64,000 nucleotides of DNA from Bradyrhizobium vignae (GTDB lineage Bacteria; Pseudomonadota; Alphaproteobacteria; Rhizobiales; Xanthobacteraceae): assembly GCF_004114425.1 (NCBI RefSeq), contig NZ_RDQF01000035.1, positions 1-64,000 of the forward strand, written 5' to 3'. Below are positions 1 to 12,156 of the stretch, one piece after another (the stretch's first letter is position 1; the number at the start of each line of letters is the position of its first letter). A program made the translations under genes and the position numbers. The notes beneath the pieces were generated by a model. The model did not search any database. It saw nothing but the letters and a program-made list of their open reading frames with translations, and had not been told where the DNA came from.

Positions 1-26
1 CGAGTTCGTCTTCCCATCCCAGCATG
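1..26 (-). CDS. 5' end of an unidentified gene (partial)
   Basis: On the minus strand an ATG at 26 is preceded by a good ribosome binding site (GGAGGG, about six bases upstream) and opens a frame reading MLGWEDEL to the window edge. Only eight codons are visible, so no function can be given. The call rests on the RBS and spacing alone. It would be transcribed away from the sugar operon, from the AT-richer stretch at about 60-120. Confidence 0.4.
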
Positions 27-327
27 GTCAGCCCTCCAAGAGCCGACCACCCATGAATCATTGAAAAATTGATTCGGGAATCCTATAAAACGCGCCAAAA
101 TCAACAATCTGCCAAAGTAGTGCTAGCACGTGTACTCATATCGCGTGCATCAGCCGCTAACTTGTTGAGACCTTAAGCGCTACGTTGTGGGCAAGGGAGA
201 CCGGTGCAGATGGACGATCATCCATTCCGAGCCACGTTTCGCAACTACGAAGGTGACGCGCCCCCTGCCGACTGTTTAGTGCTCCATCGAAAAAGCGGAC
301 CCGAGTCGATGTTGGGTACGCGCCCTG
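27..327. other. Intergenic region, no gene seen
   Basis: No supported gene. The part at 60-120 is distinctly AT-rich for this genome and could hold the promoter of the minus-strand gene starting at 26. An open frame at 157-357 begins inside the adjacent repeat and has no family resemblance. Confidence 0.4.
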
Positions 328-429
328 TAGCGCGATGAGATTTGGATGAATCGTCATCGCGCTTTAACTTGTTGTTTACGCATGAACTTTCCGGAAAACC
401 GCTTCGCACTTTTCCGGATCATGCTTTAG
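328..429. repeat. RIME1-like two-hairpin intergenic repeat, copy 1
   Basis: About 102 bases made of two palindromes: one with arms around GCGCGATGA/TCATCGCGC, the other around CCGGAAAA/TTTTCCGG. The right end reads GCTTTAG. The same element recurs at 45225-45329 (inverted) and 51706-51810. Size and architecture match the rhizobial intergenic mosaic element RIME1 as I remember it. The TAA stop of the SDR gene at 426 is made from the repeat's end. Confidence 0.85.
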
Positions 430-1193
430 CCGAGGCCCGCGTCGACCCGGAAACACTGGCTGGTGATGCGCCGGCTTTCGTCTGAGGCGAGGAACAGTGC
501 CATGTTGGCGATGTCATCGGGCGTCACCGCGTCGGGAACGGCCTGGCGCGCACGCATCCCGGCGATGACCTGCTCGTCCGGATACCACAGCCGGCGCTGG
601 CGCTCGGTGATCACCATGCCCGGCGCTATCGCGTTGACGCGAATGCGGTCGGGGCCGACCGACCGCGCCAGCGAGTTGGTGAAGCCGACGATCGCCGCTT
701 TCGCCGCGGCATAGACCGGCAGCGCCGGCGCGCCGCGCATCCAGGCGATCGACGACATGTTGATGATGGAGCCGCCGCCGCGCGCCCGCATCTGCGGCAC
801 CACTGCCTGTGCGGCAAAGAAGACGTGCTTGAGATTGACACCGATCATCCAATCGAACTCGGCCGGCGTCACCTCGGCGAGAATCTGGCGTTGATCGTTG
901 GCGGCGTTGTTGACGAGAACGGCGGCATCGCCGAGCGAACGGTGGGCCTCTGCCATCGCGGAGCGCAAGGCATCGATGTCGAGGAGATCGCAGGACACGA
1001 ACAGCGGGGCGGTCCCGGACGAGGCCGCTACTTCCCGCACCAGCGTTCCGCCGGCGTCCGTATCGATGTCGAAGAAGGCGACCCGGGCCCCCTGGGCCGC
1101 AAAGGCCCGGACGAAGGCGGCGCCGATGCCACTGGCTCCTCCGGTAATCAACACCACGCGGCCCGCAAGGCCTGAATAGGTCGTCTTCGTCAT
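426..1193 (-). CDS. SDR-family NAD(P)-dependent oxidoreductase
   Basis: A 255-residue classical short-chain dehydrogenase, the usual length. The Rossmann motif TGGASGIG lies near residue 15, the NNA motif near 90, and the catalytic Tyr-Lys pair is visible as VYAAAKAA near 160. The start at 1193 overlaps the stop of the upstream ATPase gene (ATGA), which supports it over longer in-frame options. It is the last gene of a sugar ABC transporter operon, so it probably oxidises the imported sugar or polyol in the cytoplasm. The substrate cannot be read from sequence. Its stop codon lies inside a RIME1-like repeat. Confidence 0.9.
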   Translation of the reverse strand: MTKTTYSGLAGRVVLITGGASGIGAAFVRAFAAQGARVAFFDIDTDAGGTLVREVAASSGTAPLFVSCDLLDIDALRSAMAEAHRSLGDAAVLVNNAANDQRQILAEVTPAEFDWMIGVNLKHVFFAAQAVVPQMRARGGGSIINMSSIAWMRGAPALPVYAAAKAAIVGFTNSLARSVGPDRIRVNAIAPGMVITERQRRLWYPDEQVIAGMRARQAVPDAVTPDDIANMALFLASDESRRITSQCFRVDAGLG

Positions 1194-2299
1194 GCGATCA
1201 GTCGCTCCGTCTCGGGGTCGAACAGGCAAATGCGGCGGGTGTCGAGCGCGAAGGCGGCGGTCGTGCCGGGCGCGGGACGGATATCCGGCGAGATCCGCGC
1301 CATCGCAGGCTCGCCCCCGAGCCGCAGCAACACCATCGTCTCGGCACCGGTCGGCTCGACCAACTCCACCGGCGCGTCGACGCGGACAGGCGCATCGCTG
1401 GAAAAGGTGCGGCTGGCCTCGGCAATGCATTCCGGTCTGATCCCGAACACCACCTCGCGCCCGACAAAGGAGGCTGCGGCGTCGTATCCCCTGAGGCGCA
1501 GACGAACCTCGTCGGGCCGTCCCGCGCCGATCACGACCACCGCCCCGTCACTGGCGGCCTCGAGCCGCGCCGGCATGGTGTTCATCGGCGGCGAGCCCAT
1601 GAAGCGCGCCACGAACAGATTGGCGGGGTAGCGGTACACGGTATCGGGGTCGGCAAACTGTTGCACGCTGCCCTGATGCATCACGGCGATCCGCGTCGCC
1701 ATCGTCATCGCCTCGATCTGGTCGTGGGTGACATAGACGATGGTGGCGCCGATGCGCTGATGCAGGCGCTTGATCTCCATCCGCATCTCGACGCGCAGCT
1801 TGGCGTCGAGATTGGAGAGCGGCTCGTCGAACAGGAAGAGCAGGGGATTGCGCACCAGCGCGCGCCCCATCGCCACGCGCTGGCGCTGGCCGCCGGACAA
1901 TTGCGCCGGCTTGCGGCCGAGCAGCGGCTCGATCTGGAGCAGCTTTGCGACATTCGCGACCGCTTTCTCTTGCTCCGCCTTGGGCACGTGCCGGCATTCC
2001 ATGCCGAAGGTGATGTTCTGGCGCACCGTCATCGAGGGATAGAGCGCGTAGGACTGAAACACCATCGCGATGTCGCGGTCTTTCGGCGCGACGTCGTTGA
2101 CGATGCGCCCACCGATTTCGATCGTCCCCGCGCTCGGACGATCGAGCCCGGCGACCATGTTGAGCAGCGTGGACTTGCCGCAGCCGGACGGCCCGACCAG
2201 TACGGTGAACTCGCCGCTCTCGATGTCGAGATCGATGCCCTTCAGCACCTCCAGATTGGCGTAACGCTTGGATAGGGCGCGAATGCTCAGTGCTGCCAT
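1190..2299 (-). CDS. Sugar ABC transporter ATP-binding protein (MalK/UgpC type)
   Basis: The 369-residue ATPase of a CUT1 carbohydrate importer. Walker A GPSGCGKST is near residue 37, the signature LSGGQ near 134, Walker B LLFLFDEP near 155, and the switch His in THD near 190. The C-terminal third is a TOBE/MOP-like regulatory domain typical of MalK, UgpC and MsmK. It would power uptake through the two permeases encoded just upstream. It lies 10 bases after the MalG-type permease and overlaps the SDR gene by four bases, so the genes are surely co-transcribed. Confidence 0.93.
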   Translation of the reverse strand: MAALSIRALSKRYANLEVLKGIDLDIESGEFTVLVGPSGCGKSTLLNMVAGLDRPSAGTIEIGGRIVNDVAPKDRDIAMVFQSYALYPSMTVRQNITFGMECRHVPKAEQEKAVANVAKLLQIEPLLGRKPAQLSGGQRQRVAMGRALVRNPLLFLFDEPLSNLDAKLRVEMRMEIKRLHQRIGATIVYVTHDQIEAMTMATRIAVMHQGSVQQFADPDTVYRYPANLFVARFMGSPPMNTMPARLEAASDGAVVVIGAGRPDEVRLRLRGYDAAASFVGREVVFGIRPECIAEASRTFSSDAPVRVDAPVELVEPTGAETMVLLRLGGEPAMARISPDIRPAPGTTAAFALDTRRICLFDPETERLIA

Positions 2300-2309
2300 G
2301 ATGGCCTCA

Positions 2310-3167
2310 TCATTTCACGGCCCCGGCAGTCAGGCCGCGGACGAAGTACTTGCCGCCGAGGAGATAGATCAACAAAGTGGGCAGCGCCGCGATGATCACC
2401 GCGGCGCTCTGCACGCCATGCTGCGGGATGTCCGCGACTGCGGCCGATAGTGCGATCAGAGCCGCCGTGACGGGCTGCTGCTGGCCCGTCGTGAATGTCA
2501 CGCCATAGAGGAACTCGTTCCAGATATGCGTGAACTGCCAGATCACCGTGACGATCAGGATGGGACCCGAGAGCGGCAGGATGATGCGCCAGAAGATACG
2601 AAAGAAGCCCGCCCCGTCGATGCGCGCGGCCCTAATCAATTCATGGGGAATGGCGACATAGTAGTTTCGGCAGAACAGCGTGGTGAAGGAGAGTCCCTGG
2701 ATCGTGTGAATCAGCACGAGACCCGTCAGCGTGTTGATGAGACCGATGTCCCGCAGCACGATGGTCCAGGGCAAGAGGCGCATCTGCTGGGGAAGGAACA
2801 GGCCAAGGGTCACGATGCCGTAGATCCAGTTGTCGCCGCGAAAGCGCCAGAGCGACACGGCGTAGCCGGCGATCGCACCGAGCATGGTCGAGAAAATCGT
2901 CGCAGGGATCGTGACGAGCGCGGAGTTCAGCATGTACGGCCGGATGCCGGCGCAGGTCTCGGCGACGCAGAAGCCGCTCCAGGCTGCGGCGTAATTGCTC
3001 CAGGCCCATTGCCGCGGCCAACCGATCATCGAGGCCTGCGCGATCTCCTCGTTGCTACGGAGCGAGTTCAGCACCACAACGACCAGCGGCGCGAGCCAGG
3101 CCGCGGCGACCAGCGAAACGGCGAGATAGATCAAGATCCGGCTCGGTGCGAAGCTGCGATCACGCAT
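2310..3167 (-). CDS. Carbohydrate ABC transporter permease (MalG type)
   Basis: A 285-residue inner-membrane permease with about six hydrophobic segments and a BPD_transp_1 domain. The EAA loop that contacts the ATPase is visible as ELIRAARIDGAGFFRIFWRI. The start MRDRSFAPSR at 3167 overlaps the preceding permease gene by eight bases. A longer in-frame extension exists upstream but reads as low-complexity shadow sequence. It pairs with the MalF-type permease to form the translocation channel. The transported sugar is unknown. Confidence 0.9.
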   Translation of the reverse strand: MRDRSFAPSRILIYLAVSLVAAAWLAPLVVVVLNSLRSNEEIAQASMIGWPRQWAWSNYAAAWSGFCVAETCAGIRPYMLNSALVTIPATIFSTMLGAIAGYAVSLWRFRGDNWIYGIVTLGLFLPQQMRLLPWTIVLRDIGLINTLTGLVLIHTIQGLSFTTLFCRNYYVAIPHELIRAARIDGAGFFRIFWRIILPLSGPILIVTVIWQFTHIWNEFLYGVTFTTGQQQPVTAALIALSAAVADIPQHGVQSAAVIIAALPTLLIYLLGGKYFVRGLTAGAVK

Positions 3168-4083
3168 GGGCGGCCCGCCGTCGCTGAACATATCGCCACG
3201 CCGCATAGGGCAACAGCACCGTGAGAAGAATGAGCAGCATGAGCACCGCCGCCGCCGCGCCGCGGCCGAGCAGGCTGCGCTGGAACATGAGGTCGTAGAC
3301 GACGAGGGCCGGCAGCTGCGTCGCGATTCCCGGTCCACCGTTGGTGAGCGCGCGTACGAGATCGAACGTCGAAATCGCGAACTGCAACTGGATCACGACG
3401 ACGGTGACGGTGATCGGCCAGAGCGACGGCAGAATGATGCGCCGGTAGATTCGGACCGGGCCTGCACCGTCGATCTGAGCGGCCTTGATGATGTCGGCGT
3501 CGACGGACCGCAGGCCGGCAAGGAAGAGCGCCATGGCGAAGCCCGACGACTGCCAGATCGCAGCAATGACAATGGTCCAGATGGCCATGTCGCGGTCGAT
3601 CAGCCAGTCGAACTTGAAGGAGGTCCAGCCGAGGTCGTGGACCAGCTTCTGGATCCCGAGGCCAGGATTGAGCAGCCAGCTCCAGACCGTGCCCGTGACC
3701 ACGAAAGACACGGCAAGGGGATACAGGAAGATGGAGCGCAGCAGGTTCTCGCCGCGAATGCGCTGATCGAGCAGGATCGCAAGGATGAGCCCGGTCGCTG
3801 CGCTCAGCAGCACGAAAGCGCTGCCAAACAGCAGCAAATTGTCGAAGGCGATCTGCCAGTTCCGCGATGCCGTGACCGCCGTGTAGTTGCGCAAGCCGAC
3901 CCAGCCCGCGACCGGGACCAGAGTGGATGGCGTGAACGATATCCAGATCGTCCACAGCGCGAACGACACGAGGTGCGCCGCGGACAGCAGCAGCGGCACC
4001 CAGATCAAGAGATATTCGGGCAGCCGGCGCACCAATTCGGTAGCCGCCGACCGCCCCGGTCTTGTCAGGACGGCATCGGTCAA
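3160..4083 (-). CDS. Carbohydrate ABC transporter permease (MalF/UgpA type)
   Basis: A 307-residue permease with a hydrophobic first segment at about 30-50 and the EAA-loop signature DIIKAAQIDGAGPVRIYRRI near residue 215. The apparent start is TTG at 4083, overlapping the TGA of the binding-protein gene as TTGA. This is the typical signature of translational coupling and explains the missing ATG. It forms the heterodimeric channel with the downstream permease. Confidence 0.88.
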   Translation of the reverse strand: MTDAVLTRPGRSAATELVRRLPEYLLIWVPLLLSAAHLVSFALWTIWISFTPSTLVPVAGWVGLRNYTAVTASRNWQIAFDNLLLFGSAFVLLSAATGLILAILLDQRIRGENLLRSIFLYPLAVSFVVTGTVWSWLLNPGLGIQKLVHDLGWTSFKFDWLIDRDMAIWTIVIAAIWQSSGFAMALFLAGLRSVDADIIKAAQIDGAGPVRIYRRIILPSLWPITVTVVVIQLQFAISTFDLVRALTNGGPGIATQLPALVVYDLMFQRSLLGRGAAAAVLMLLILLTVLLPYAAWRYVQRRRAAHA

Positions 4084-5366
4084 CGTGCGCCCTCGACGGC
4101 CTCGGCGAGGCGGGTGACCGCTTGCTCCGGCTTGATCGTCTTGTTCTTCACGTACTCCGTGATCACGTCGATCATCGCCGCGGTCATGCCGTTTTCCTGC
4201 GCCATGTTGTGCGCAAGGCTCAGGACCGCCTGATTGCTGGCGATCGCGTCCTTTAGAGCTGCTGCGGTCCGCCGTTGACCTTCTGACCAGCCTTCGCCGG
4301 AAAGGTCAACATCGGTGCGCACGGGGATCGATCCGGTGATCTGCGAATACATCGTCTGGATCGCCGGATCCATGACGAGCTGGGCCATCAGCATCTGGCC
4401 GGCTTGCAGGTCCGGCTCCTTGCGCTGCCAGAAGATGAAAGCATCGGCATTCAACAGGAAGACCGGCTTGCTGTTGTCGCTGGGGCCCGGTGCAATCATG
4501 AAGTCCTCGAACTTGAAGCCGGCATTGCGCAACACGCCCTGCGCCCAGCCGCCCATGATCATCATGCCCATGTCGCCGTCGACGAAGCGCTTCAGGTTGG
4601 TCGAAAAATGTTGGGCGCCGACGTTGGGGTCCATCCAGTCGGAGATCTTGCGCACCTGCGCGAACGCAGCCTTGATCTCGGGTCCCTCGAGAGCTTTCGT
4701 GTCGAGATTCATGATGGCTGCGCGGTATGCGGTGGGACTGATGCCCGCGAGCGCGGCCTCGAATTTCTGCCCGTCGTCGGGGCGGGTCCCACCGTTGGCA
4801 ATGGGATAGGGGACACCGCCCGCTTTCATCTTTTCGGCGAGGTCATTGAAGTCGGCCCAGGTGACGGGGATCTTGTCGGCCTTGGCCTTGTCCATCGCGC
4901 GTTTGGACAGGAACAGCATGTTGGTGCTGTAGATCTGCAACGGCAATGCAATCCATTTGCCCGCCGGCTTGTGCAATCGCGCAAGATCGGGAGCGACGAC
5001 CTTTTCGTAACCGGCGGCAGCGACGACGCCGTCGAGATCGACGGTCGGAGCAATCTTCGACCAGGCCGCAATCTCCGGACCCTTGAGCTGCGAGCAGGCC
5101 GGCGGATCGCCGGCCATGATCTGCGCGCGCAGCTTGTTCATCATCTCGGTGGTGAAGCCGGGGACGGGCGAGTGCTGCCAAACGCCGCCTTTCTCCTCGA
5201 ATTTCTTGCCCAGCGCCGTGATCGCCGCTCCGTCGCTGCCCGCGGACCATTGCGAGATCGCGGTCAGGCGCGGCTTGACCGCGCCTTGCGCGCGGGCAAA
5301 TGCCGGCAGGGCGAGTGTGGCGACGGATCCAGCGAGCAGACGGCGCCTTGTTGTTGTGATCGGCAT
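4080..5366 (-). CDS. Sugar ABC transporter substrate-binding protein
   Basis: A 428-residue periplasmic binding protein of the extracellular solute-binding family 1. It opens with basic residues (TTRRR) and a hydrophobic stretch ending in ALPAFARAQG, a clear export signal with a cleavage site near residue 27; the RRR context may allow Tat export. The start MPITTT at 5366 has a strong GGGAGGAA site upstream, preferred over an in-frame ATG 11 codons earlier. It begins the transport part of the operon, 58 bases after the ROK regulator. The fold resembles glucose/mannose-type binding proteins, but the ligand is not certain. Confidence 0.9.
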   Translation of the reverse strand: MPITTTRRRLLAGSVATLALPAFARAQGAVKPRLTAISQWSAGSDGAAITALGKKFEEKGGVWQHSPVPGFTTEMMNKLRAQIMAGDPPACSQLKGPEIAAWSKIAPTVDLDGVVAAAGYEKVVAPDLARLHKPAGKWIALPLQIYSTNMLFLSKRAMDKAKADKIPVTWADFNDLAEKMKAGGVPYPIANGGTRPDDGQKFEAALAGISPTAYRAAIMNLDTKALEGPEIKAAFAQVRKISDWMDPNVGAQHFSTNLKRFVDGDMGMMIMGGWAQGVLRNAGFKFEDFMIAPGPSDNSKPVFLLNADAFIFWQRKEPDLQAGQMLMAQLVMDPAIQTMYSQITGSIPVRTDVDLSGEGWSEGQRRTAAALKDAIASNQAVLSLAHNMAQENGMTAAMIDVITEYVKNKTIKPEQAVTRLAEAVEGAR

Positions 5367-5424
5367 TGCAATTCCTCCCGGTGTGAAGTCTCGGCACATA
5401 TGGGACGTGCAGGTTCAGCGCATG

Positions 5425-6615
5425 TCAGGCCGCCTCCGTCGATGCCGCCGGCATGCCGCCGCGGCTGGCCAGACAAAAGGCGGCGAAAGCCAGTGCGGCT
5501 TGCGGATCGTTGCCCGTCGAGGGCGGCACGAAGGCGAGGGATAGCCGCGCCAGTTTGCGTCCGCCCAGCAGGCAGGCGTCGATCCCATCGACCACCGCCT
5601 TCCGATCCTCTTCGGACAGAAGCGAGGGCCAGCCGCTGATCGCGACGCCGCCGCATGGCTTGACGTTCAGCGTGTTGCCGACCGCAAGGCCAAGCCGGAA
5701 CAAGCGTCGCCGCAACTCCTGGCGCACGCGCGCCGAGAGCGGGATCGTGTGCACCCATTCGCTGCCGTGCTGGAGCAATTCAGCCTCGGAGATGCCGAGG
5801 AGCGCGGCCAGAGCGGGAAGCGAGGTATAGGCCTCGACGCAGCCGTGATGGCCGCAGCGGCAGCGCGGTCCCTCAGGCCCGAACACCATGTGGCCGAGTT
5901 CGATCGGTTGCAGGGCATCGGCCTCGGCCGGATCATCCATCCAGGCGCCGGCAACGCCGTGGCTGACGAGGACGAACAGATGCGTGTCGCTGAACGGATA
6001 GTTCTGCGTGCGGCAGCGGTGAAAGATGGCGTGCGCCACCACCGAATTGGTGAATTCCAGCGGCACCCCGGCAAACATCTCGCCGATCATGCCACTGAGA
6101 CGCGCGACATGGCAGGGGATGATCGGGTTGCCGGATACGGTGAGCCGGCCAAGGCCCGGAATGGAGACGCCGATTTGTGAGAGCGTGATGTGGCGGCGGC
6201 GTGTCCAGTCGCGCAGCAATGTCATCGCCTCGCCGAACACGCGGCCGACCGTTTCGACCGTGGGTACCTTCGGCAGTGGCAGACGCTCCGTGTAGTGCAA
6301 TTCGCCGGCGAGACCGCCGACGCCGACGCTGAGCCATTGAGCGCTCAGCTCGACGGCTGCGAGCGCCACCGCACCGTCGAGTGACACGAGGCCCGTCGGG
6401 CCGCCGACGTAAGGAGCAGGGCGCCGCACTTCCTCGATCAGGCCTTCGGCCTTCAGGTCGAACAGGATGCGCGACAGGCTCGCTTCCGACAGGCGCACGG
6501 CCTTGGCCAGAGGCGGACGAAACGAGCCGCCCGACTGAAGCAGATGAGTCAAAATGGCAGCGCGCGTCTGCCGCCGACTTCGCGGCTGCTCCGGCATTTC
6601 CATCCCTGTCGTCAT
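5425..6615 (-). CDS. ROK-family transcriptional regulator
   Basis: A 396-residue ROK repressor-type protein. An N-terminal winged helix-turn-helix (about 12-75) is followed by a sugar-kinase-like domain. The ROK zinc site is visible as CRCGHHGCVE near residue 245. It heads the sugar operon and probably controls it in response to the transported sugar or a derivative. The first ATG, at 6615, overlaps an 8-bp inverted repeat (6614-6634). The in-frame ATG at 6597, with AGGG six bases upstream, may therefore be the true start. Confidence 0.88.
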   Translation of the reverse strand: MTTGMEMPEQPRSRRQTRAAILTHLLQSGGSFRPPLAKAVRLSEASLSRILFDLKAEGLIEEVRRPAPYVGGPTGLVSLDGAVALAAVELSAQWLSVGVGGLAGELHYTERLPLPKVPTVETVGRVFGEAMTLLRDWTRRRHITLSQIGVSIPGLGRLTVSGNPIIPCHVARLSGMIGEMFAGVPLEFTNSVVAHAIFHRCRTQNYPFSDTHLFVLVSHGVAGAWMDDPAEADALQPIELGHMVFGPEGPRCRCGHHGCVEAYTSLPALAALLGISEAELLQHGSEWVHTIPLSARVRQELRRRLFRLGLAVGNTLNVKPCGGVAISGWPSLLSEEDRKAVVDGIDACLLGGRKLARLSLAFVPPSTGNDPQAALAFAAFCLASRGGMPAASTEAA

Positions 6616-6634
6616 TCTTACTTAGTGTAAGAAT
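6614..6634. promoter_or_regulatory. Inverted repeat, candidate ROK operator
   Basis: A perfect dyad ATTCTTAC-N5-GTAAGAAT at the 5' end of the ROK gene, AT-rich against a GC-rich background. Its position at the head of the operon fits an autoregulatory operator. Binding by the ROK protein is inferred. Confidence 0.5.
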
Positions 6635-6779
6635 TTGCGCGCGGAGCGCTTCGGCTGTCAAGCGGTGGCCGGCGCGGTGCGCCGACTTGTTGTTGTGCGC
6701 GGCAGCATGGTTGCCGCGTCAGCTGCCGAGGAAATCGTGAGGTTGGGCAGCTGCGCTTTACCACTCGACGGGTCCCGCA

Positions 6780-6810
6780 AACGAAAACGGCGCCATCTTT
6801 CGATGACGCC
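6780..6810 (-). terminator. Rho-independent terminator of gltA
   Basis: A stem-loop at 6789-6810, read on the minus strand as GGCGTCATC-GAAA-GATGGCGCC with one mismatch, followed by GTTTTCGTTT. It lies 26 bases downstream of the gltA stop. Stem, tetraloop and T-rich tail fit an intrinsic terminator. Confidence 0.75.
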
Positions 6811-6835
6811 GCTTCGAAGCCGTTATGGCCGATTG

Positions 6836-8137
<1,302 letters not shown>

Positions 8138-8283
8138 CAGAGGTCCCCGATGTGTGGTGAAACGGGCCGGAGCCGGAGGCCCCCAGGGAGAGCATGGGGG
8201 CAGGCCGGATGTTCCAGAATGTACGGGGGAGATGGGTATATTATTGCTATGTGCGCTGCAAGATCGCCGCACGCATGGTCGAC

Positions 8284-9708
8284 TTACGTCGTAGACTGAT
8301 CCTTAAGCCGGCCGAGGCTCTCCTGGCGCCCCAGGACGTCCAAAACCTCAAATATACCAGGCGACGTCGTCCGTCCGGTGAGCGCCGCCCTGAGCGGCTG
8401 GGCGACCGCGCCGAGTTTGAGACTATTTTCCTCGGCAAAGGCGCGCAGCGCGGCTTCAGTTGCCGTACCGCTCCACGTCTCGACCTTCTCCAGCGCGGAA
8501 TGAAGCTGGCCGATCAGCTTGCGATTCTCGGGCGTCAGCAATGCTTCCGCCTTGGGATCGAGCGCCAGCGGCCGGTCGGCAAAGATGAAATGGGCGCCGT
8601 CGATCAGCTCGATCAGCGTCTTGGCGCGCTCCTTCAGGGCCGGCATGGCCTTGAGGAGCTGCGAACGCGTGGTGTCGTTTAACTTGGCCTTGAGCTCGCT
8701 CCGTCCGGGCACATGGTCGAGCACGTCCTCGAACATCTTCACGAGCGATTGATCGTCGGTGTGGCGGATGTAGTGGCCGTTGAGGCTTTCCAGCTTGGCG
8801 AAGTCGAAGCGGGCGGCGGCCCGGCCGACGCTGGCGAGGTCGAACGCCGCGATCATCTCCTCGGTCGAGAAGATCTCCTGGTCGCCATGGCTCCAGCCGA
8901 GCCGGACCAGGTAGTTGCGCAGCGCCGCAGGCAGGTATCCCATGGCGCGGTAGGCATCGACGCCGAGCGCGCCATGCCGCTTCGACAGTTTCGAGCCGTC
9001 CGGGCCGTGGATCAGGGGGATGTGGGACATGCTCGGCAGTGCCCAGCCCATCGCATCGTAGATCTGCTTCTGGCGCGCGGCGTTGATCAGATGGTCGTCG
9101 CCGCGGATCACGTGGGTAACGCCCATGTCGTGGTCGTCGACGACCACCGCGAGCATATAGGTCGGGTTGCCATCGCCGCGCAGCAGGACGAGATCGTCGA
9201 GGTTCTCGTTCTGCCAGACCACGCGGCCCTGGACCTGGTCCTCGATCACGGTCTCGCCGGTCTGCGGCGCGCGCAGGCGGATGGTGGGCTTCACGTCGCT
9301 TGGCGCCGTCGCGGGATCCCGGTCGCGCCACATGCCATCATAGAGGCGGGTGCGGCCTTCCGCGCGCGCCTTCTCGCGCATGGCGGCGAGCTCCTCGGCC
9401 GTGGCGTAGCAGCGATAGGCCTTACCGTCGGCCAGCAGCTGCTCGGCGACCTCGCGGTGGCGGGCGGCGCGGCTGTACTGGTAGATCACCTCGCCGTCCC
9501 AGCCGAGCTCGAGCCACCTCAACCCGTCGAGGATGGCGCCGATCGCAGCCTCCGTGGAGCGCTCCCGGTCGGTATCCTCGATCCGGAGCAGCATCTTGCC
9601 GCCGTGCTTCTTGGCATAGAGCCAGTTGAACAGCGCCGTGCGGGCGCCCCCGATATGGAGAAAGCCGGTCGGGGAGGGAGCAAAGCGCGTGACGACGGAA
9701 TCGGACAT
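8284..9708 (-). CDS. gltX: Glutamyl-tRNA synthetase
   Basis: A 474-residue class I aminoacyl-tRNA synthetase. The HIGH motif appears as HIGG near residue 18 within RFAPSPTGFLHIGGART, and the KMSKS-type motif as KLSKRHG near 250. It charges tRNA-Glu, and in organisms using the transamidation route may also mischarge tRNA-Gln. The start MSDSVV at 9708 is the conserved one; a TTG three codons upstream is less likely. It is transcribed divergently from glnS, an unusual neighbour because most alphaproteobacteria make Gln-tRNA with GatCAB. Confidence 0.96.
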   Translation of the reverse strand: MSDSVVTRFAPSPTGFLHIGGARTALFNWLYAKKHGGKMLLRIEDTDRERSTEAAIGAILDGLRWLELGWDGEVIYQYSRAARHREVAEQLLADGKAYRCYATAEELAAMREKARAEGRTRLYDGMWRDRDPATAPSDVKPTIRLRAPQTGETVIEDQVQGRVVWQNENLDDLVLLRGDGNPTYMLAVVVDDHDMGVTHVIRGDDHLINAARQKQIYDAMGWALPSMSHIPLIHGPDGSKLSKRHGALGVDAYRAMGYLPAALRNYLVRLGWSHGDQEIFSTEEMIAAFDLASVGRAAARFDFAKLESLNGHYIRHTDDQSLVKMFEDVLDHVPGRSELKAKLNDTTRSQLLKAMPALKERAKTLIELIDGAHFIFADRPLALDPKAEALLTPENRKLIGQLHSALEKVETWSGTATEAALRAFAEENSLKLGAVAQPLRAALTGRTTSPGIFEVLDVLGRQESLGRLKDQSTT

Positions 9709-9862
9709 TCTTGGCAAGGCCTATGCATTGGAGGCGGTGGTGTATAGCAGGAACGGGACATAACTAAAGCCCGACGCGGACCTGGCAGGCCTTGCTTAAG
9801 CTCTTGGCGCGGCCACGCGAATTTGGCAGAAGGACCGCTGATTTCCCTACAGGATTTTCGTA

Positions 9863-11539
<1,677 letters not shown>

Positions 11540-11636
11540 GGGCTGACCTGAGCAAGCGACGCCGACGCCATCGTTTCCGCCATCATCGCGAAATGGTGCG
11601 CCGGCTTCGCAAAGCTCGATGCAACGGCTCCGGTCG

Positions 11637-12122
11637 CTACAGCTTGTAGCCGATCTTCCTCAGGAGGTCCTTCCGCCACGCAATGTCGGCGTCGGTCTCG
11701 ATACCCAGCGGTGAGGCGCCATCCACTACGCCGAGCACGCCACGGCCGAGCTCCGTTTGTGCGACGATCACCTGCGTGGGGTTGGCCGTCGCGCAGTAGA
11801 TGCGGCAGACCTCCGGCACCGAGCGCACGGCAGCTAGGACGTTGACCGGAAAGAAGCCGTCGCCCAGGAAGATCAGAAAAGTGTGGCCGGCGCCAATGGC
11901 CAATGCGTTGTTGCGGGCGTGGGTGAGGGCCGCTTCGTCATTGCCCGACCAGCGCACCAGCCGCTTGCCGGAGGCCTCGCAGAAGGCCAGCCCGAATCGG
12001 ATGCCCGGAACCGTGCCAACGAGCGCCTCGTGGAGATCTTCCACGGTCTTGATGAAATGCGACTGACCGAAGATGAAGTTGGCCGCCTCCGGCTTGACGA
12101 TGGGTACGACGGTGAGTTCCAT
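11637..12122 (-). CDS. PF04008-family protein ('adenosine-specific kinase')
   Basis: A 161-residue protein covering the whole PF04008 domain, mostly known from archaea and thermophiles. Recognisable stretches are NFIFGQSHFIKTVEDL near the N-terminus, GLAFCEASGKRLVRW mid-protein and GRGVLGVVDG near the C-terminus, ending in RKDLLRKIGYKL. The family's name rests on limited evidence from one archaeal member; its physiological role is unsettled. The start MELTVVPI at 12122 begins at the conserved N-terminus. It is the third gene of a minus-strand cluster, 34 bases after the TrpF-like gene. Confidence 0.9.
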   Translation of the reverse strand: MELTVVPIVKPEAANFIFGQSHFIKTVEDLHEALVGTVPGIRFGLAFCEASGKRLVRWSGNDEAALTHARNNALAIGAGHTFLIFLGDGFFPVNVLAAVRSVPEVCRIYCATANPTQVIVAQTELGRGVLGVVDGASPLGIETDADIAWRKDLLRKIGYKL

Positions 12123-12156
12123 GGCCGCGCTCCGGGAGAGAGCTACACAATTCATG

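Noticed and set aside
157..357. 66-codon open frame at the start of the window
   Set aside because: It begins within the RIME1-like repeat and has no RBS or recognisable domain; the same start appears in the other repeat copies.
11637..12122. Formaldehyde-activating enzyme
   Set aside because: Length is similar, but the conserved stretches (GQSHFIKTVEDL, AFCEASGKRLVRW) are those of PF04008.
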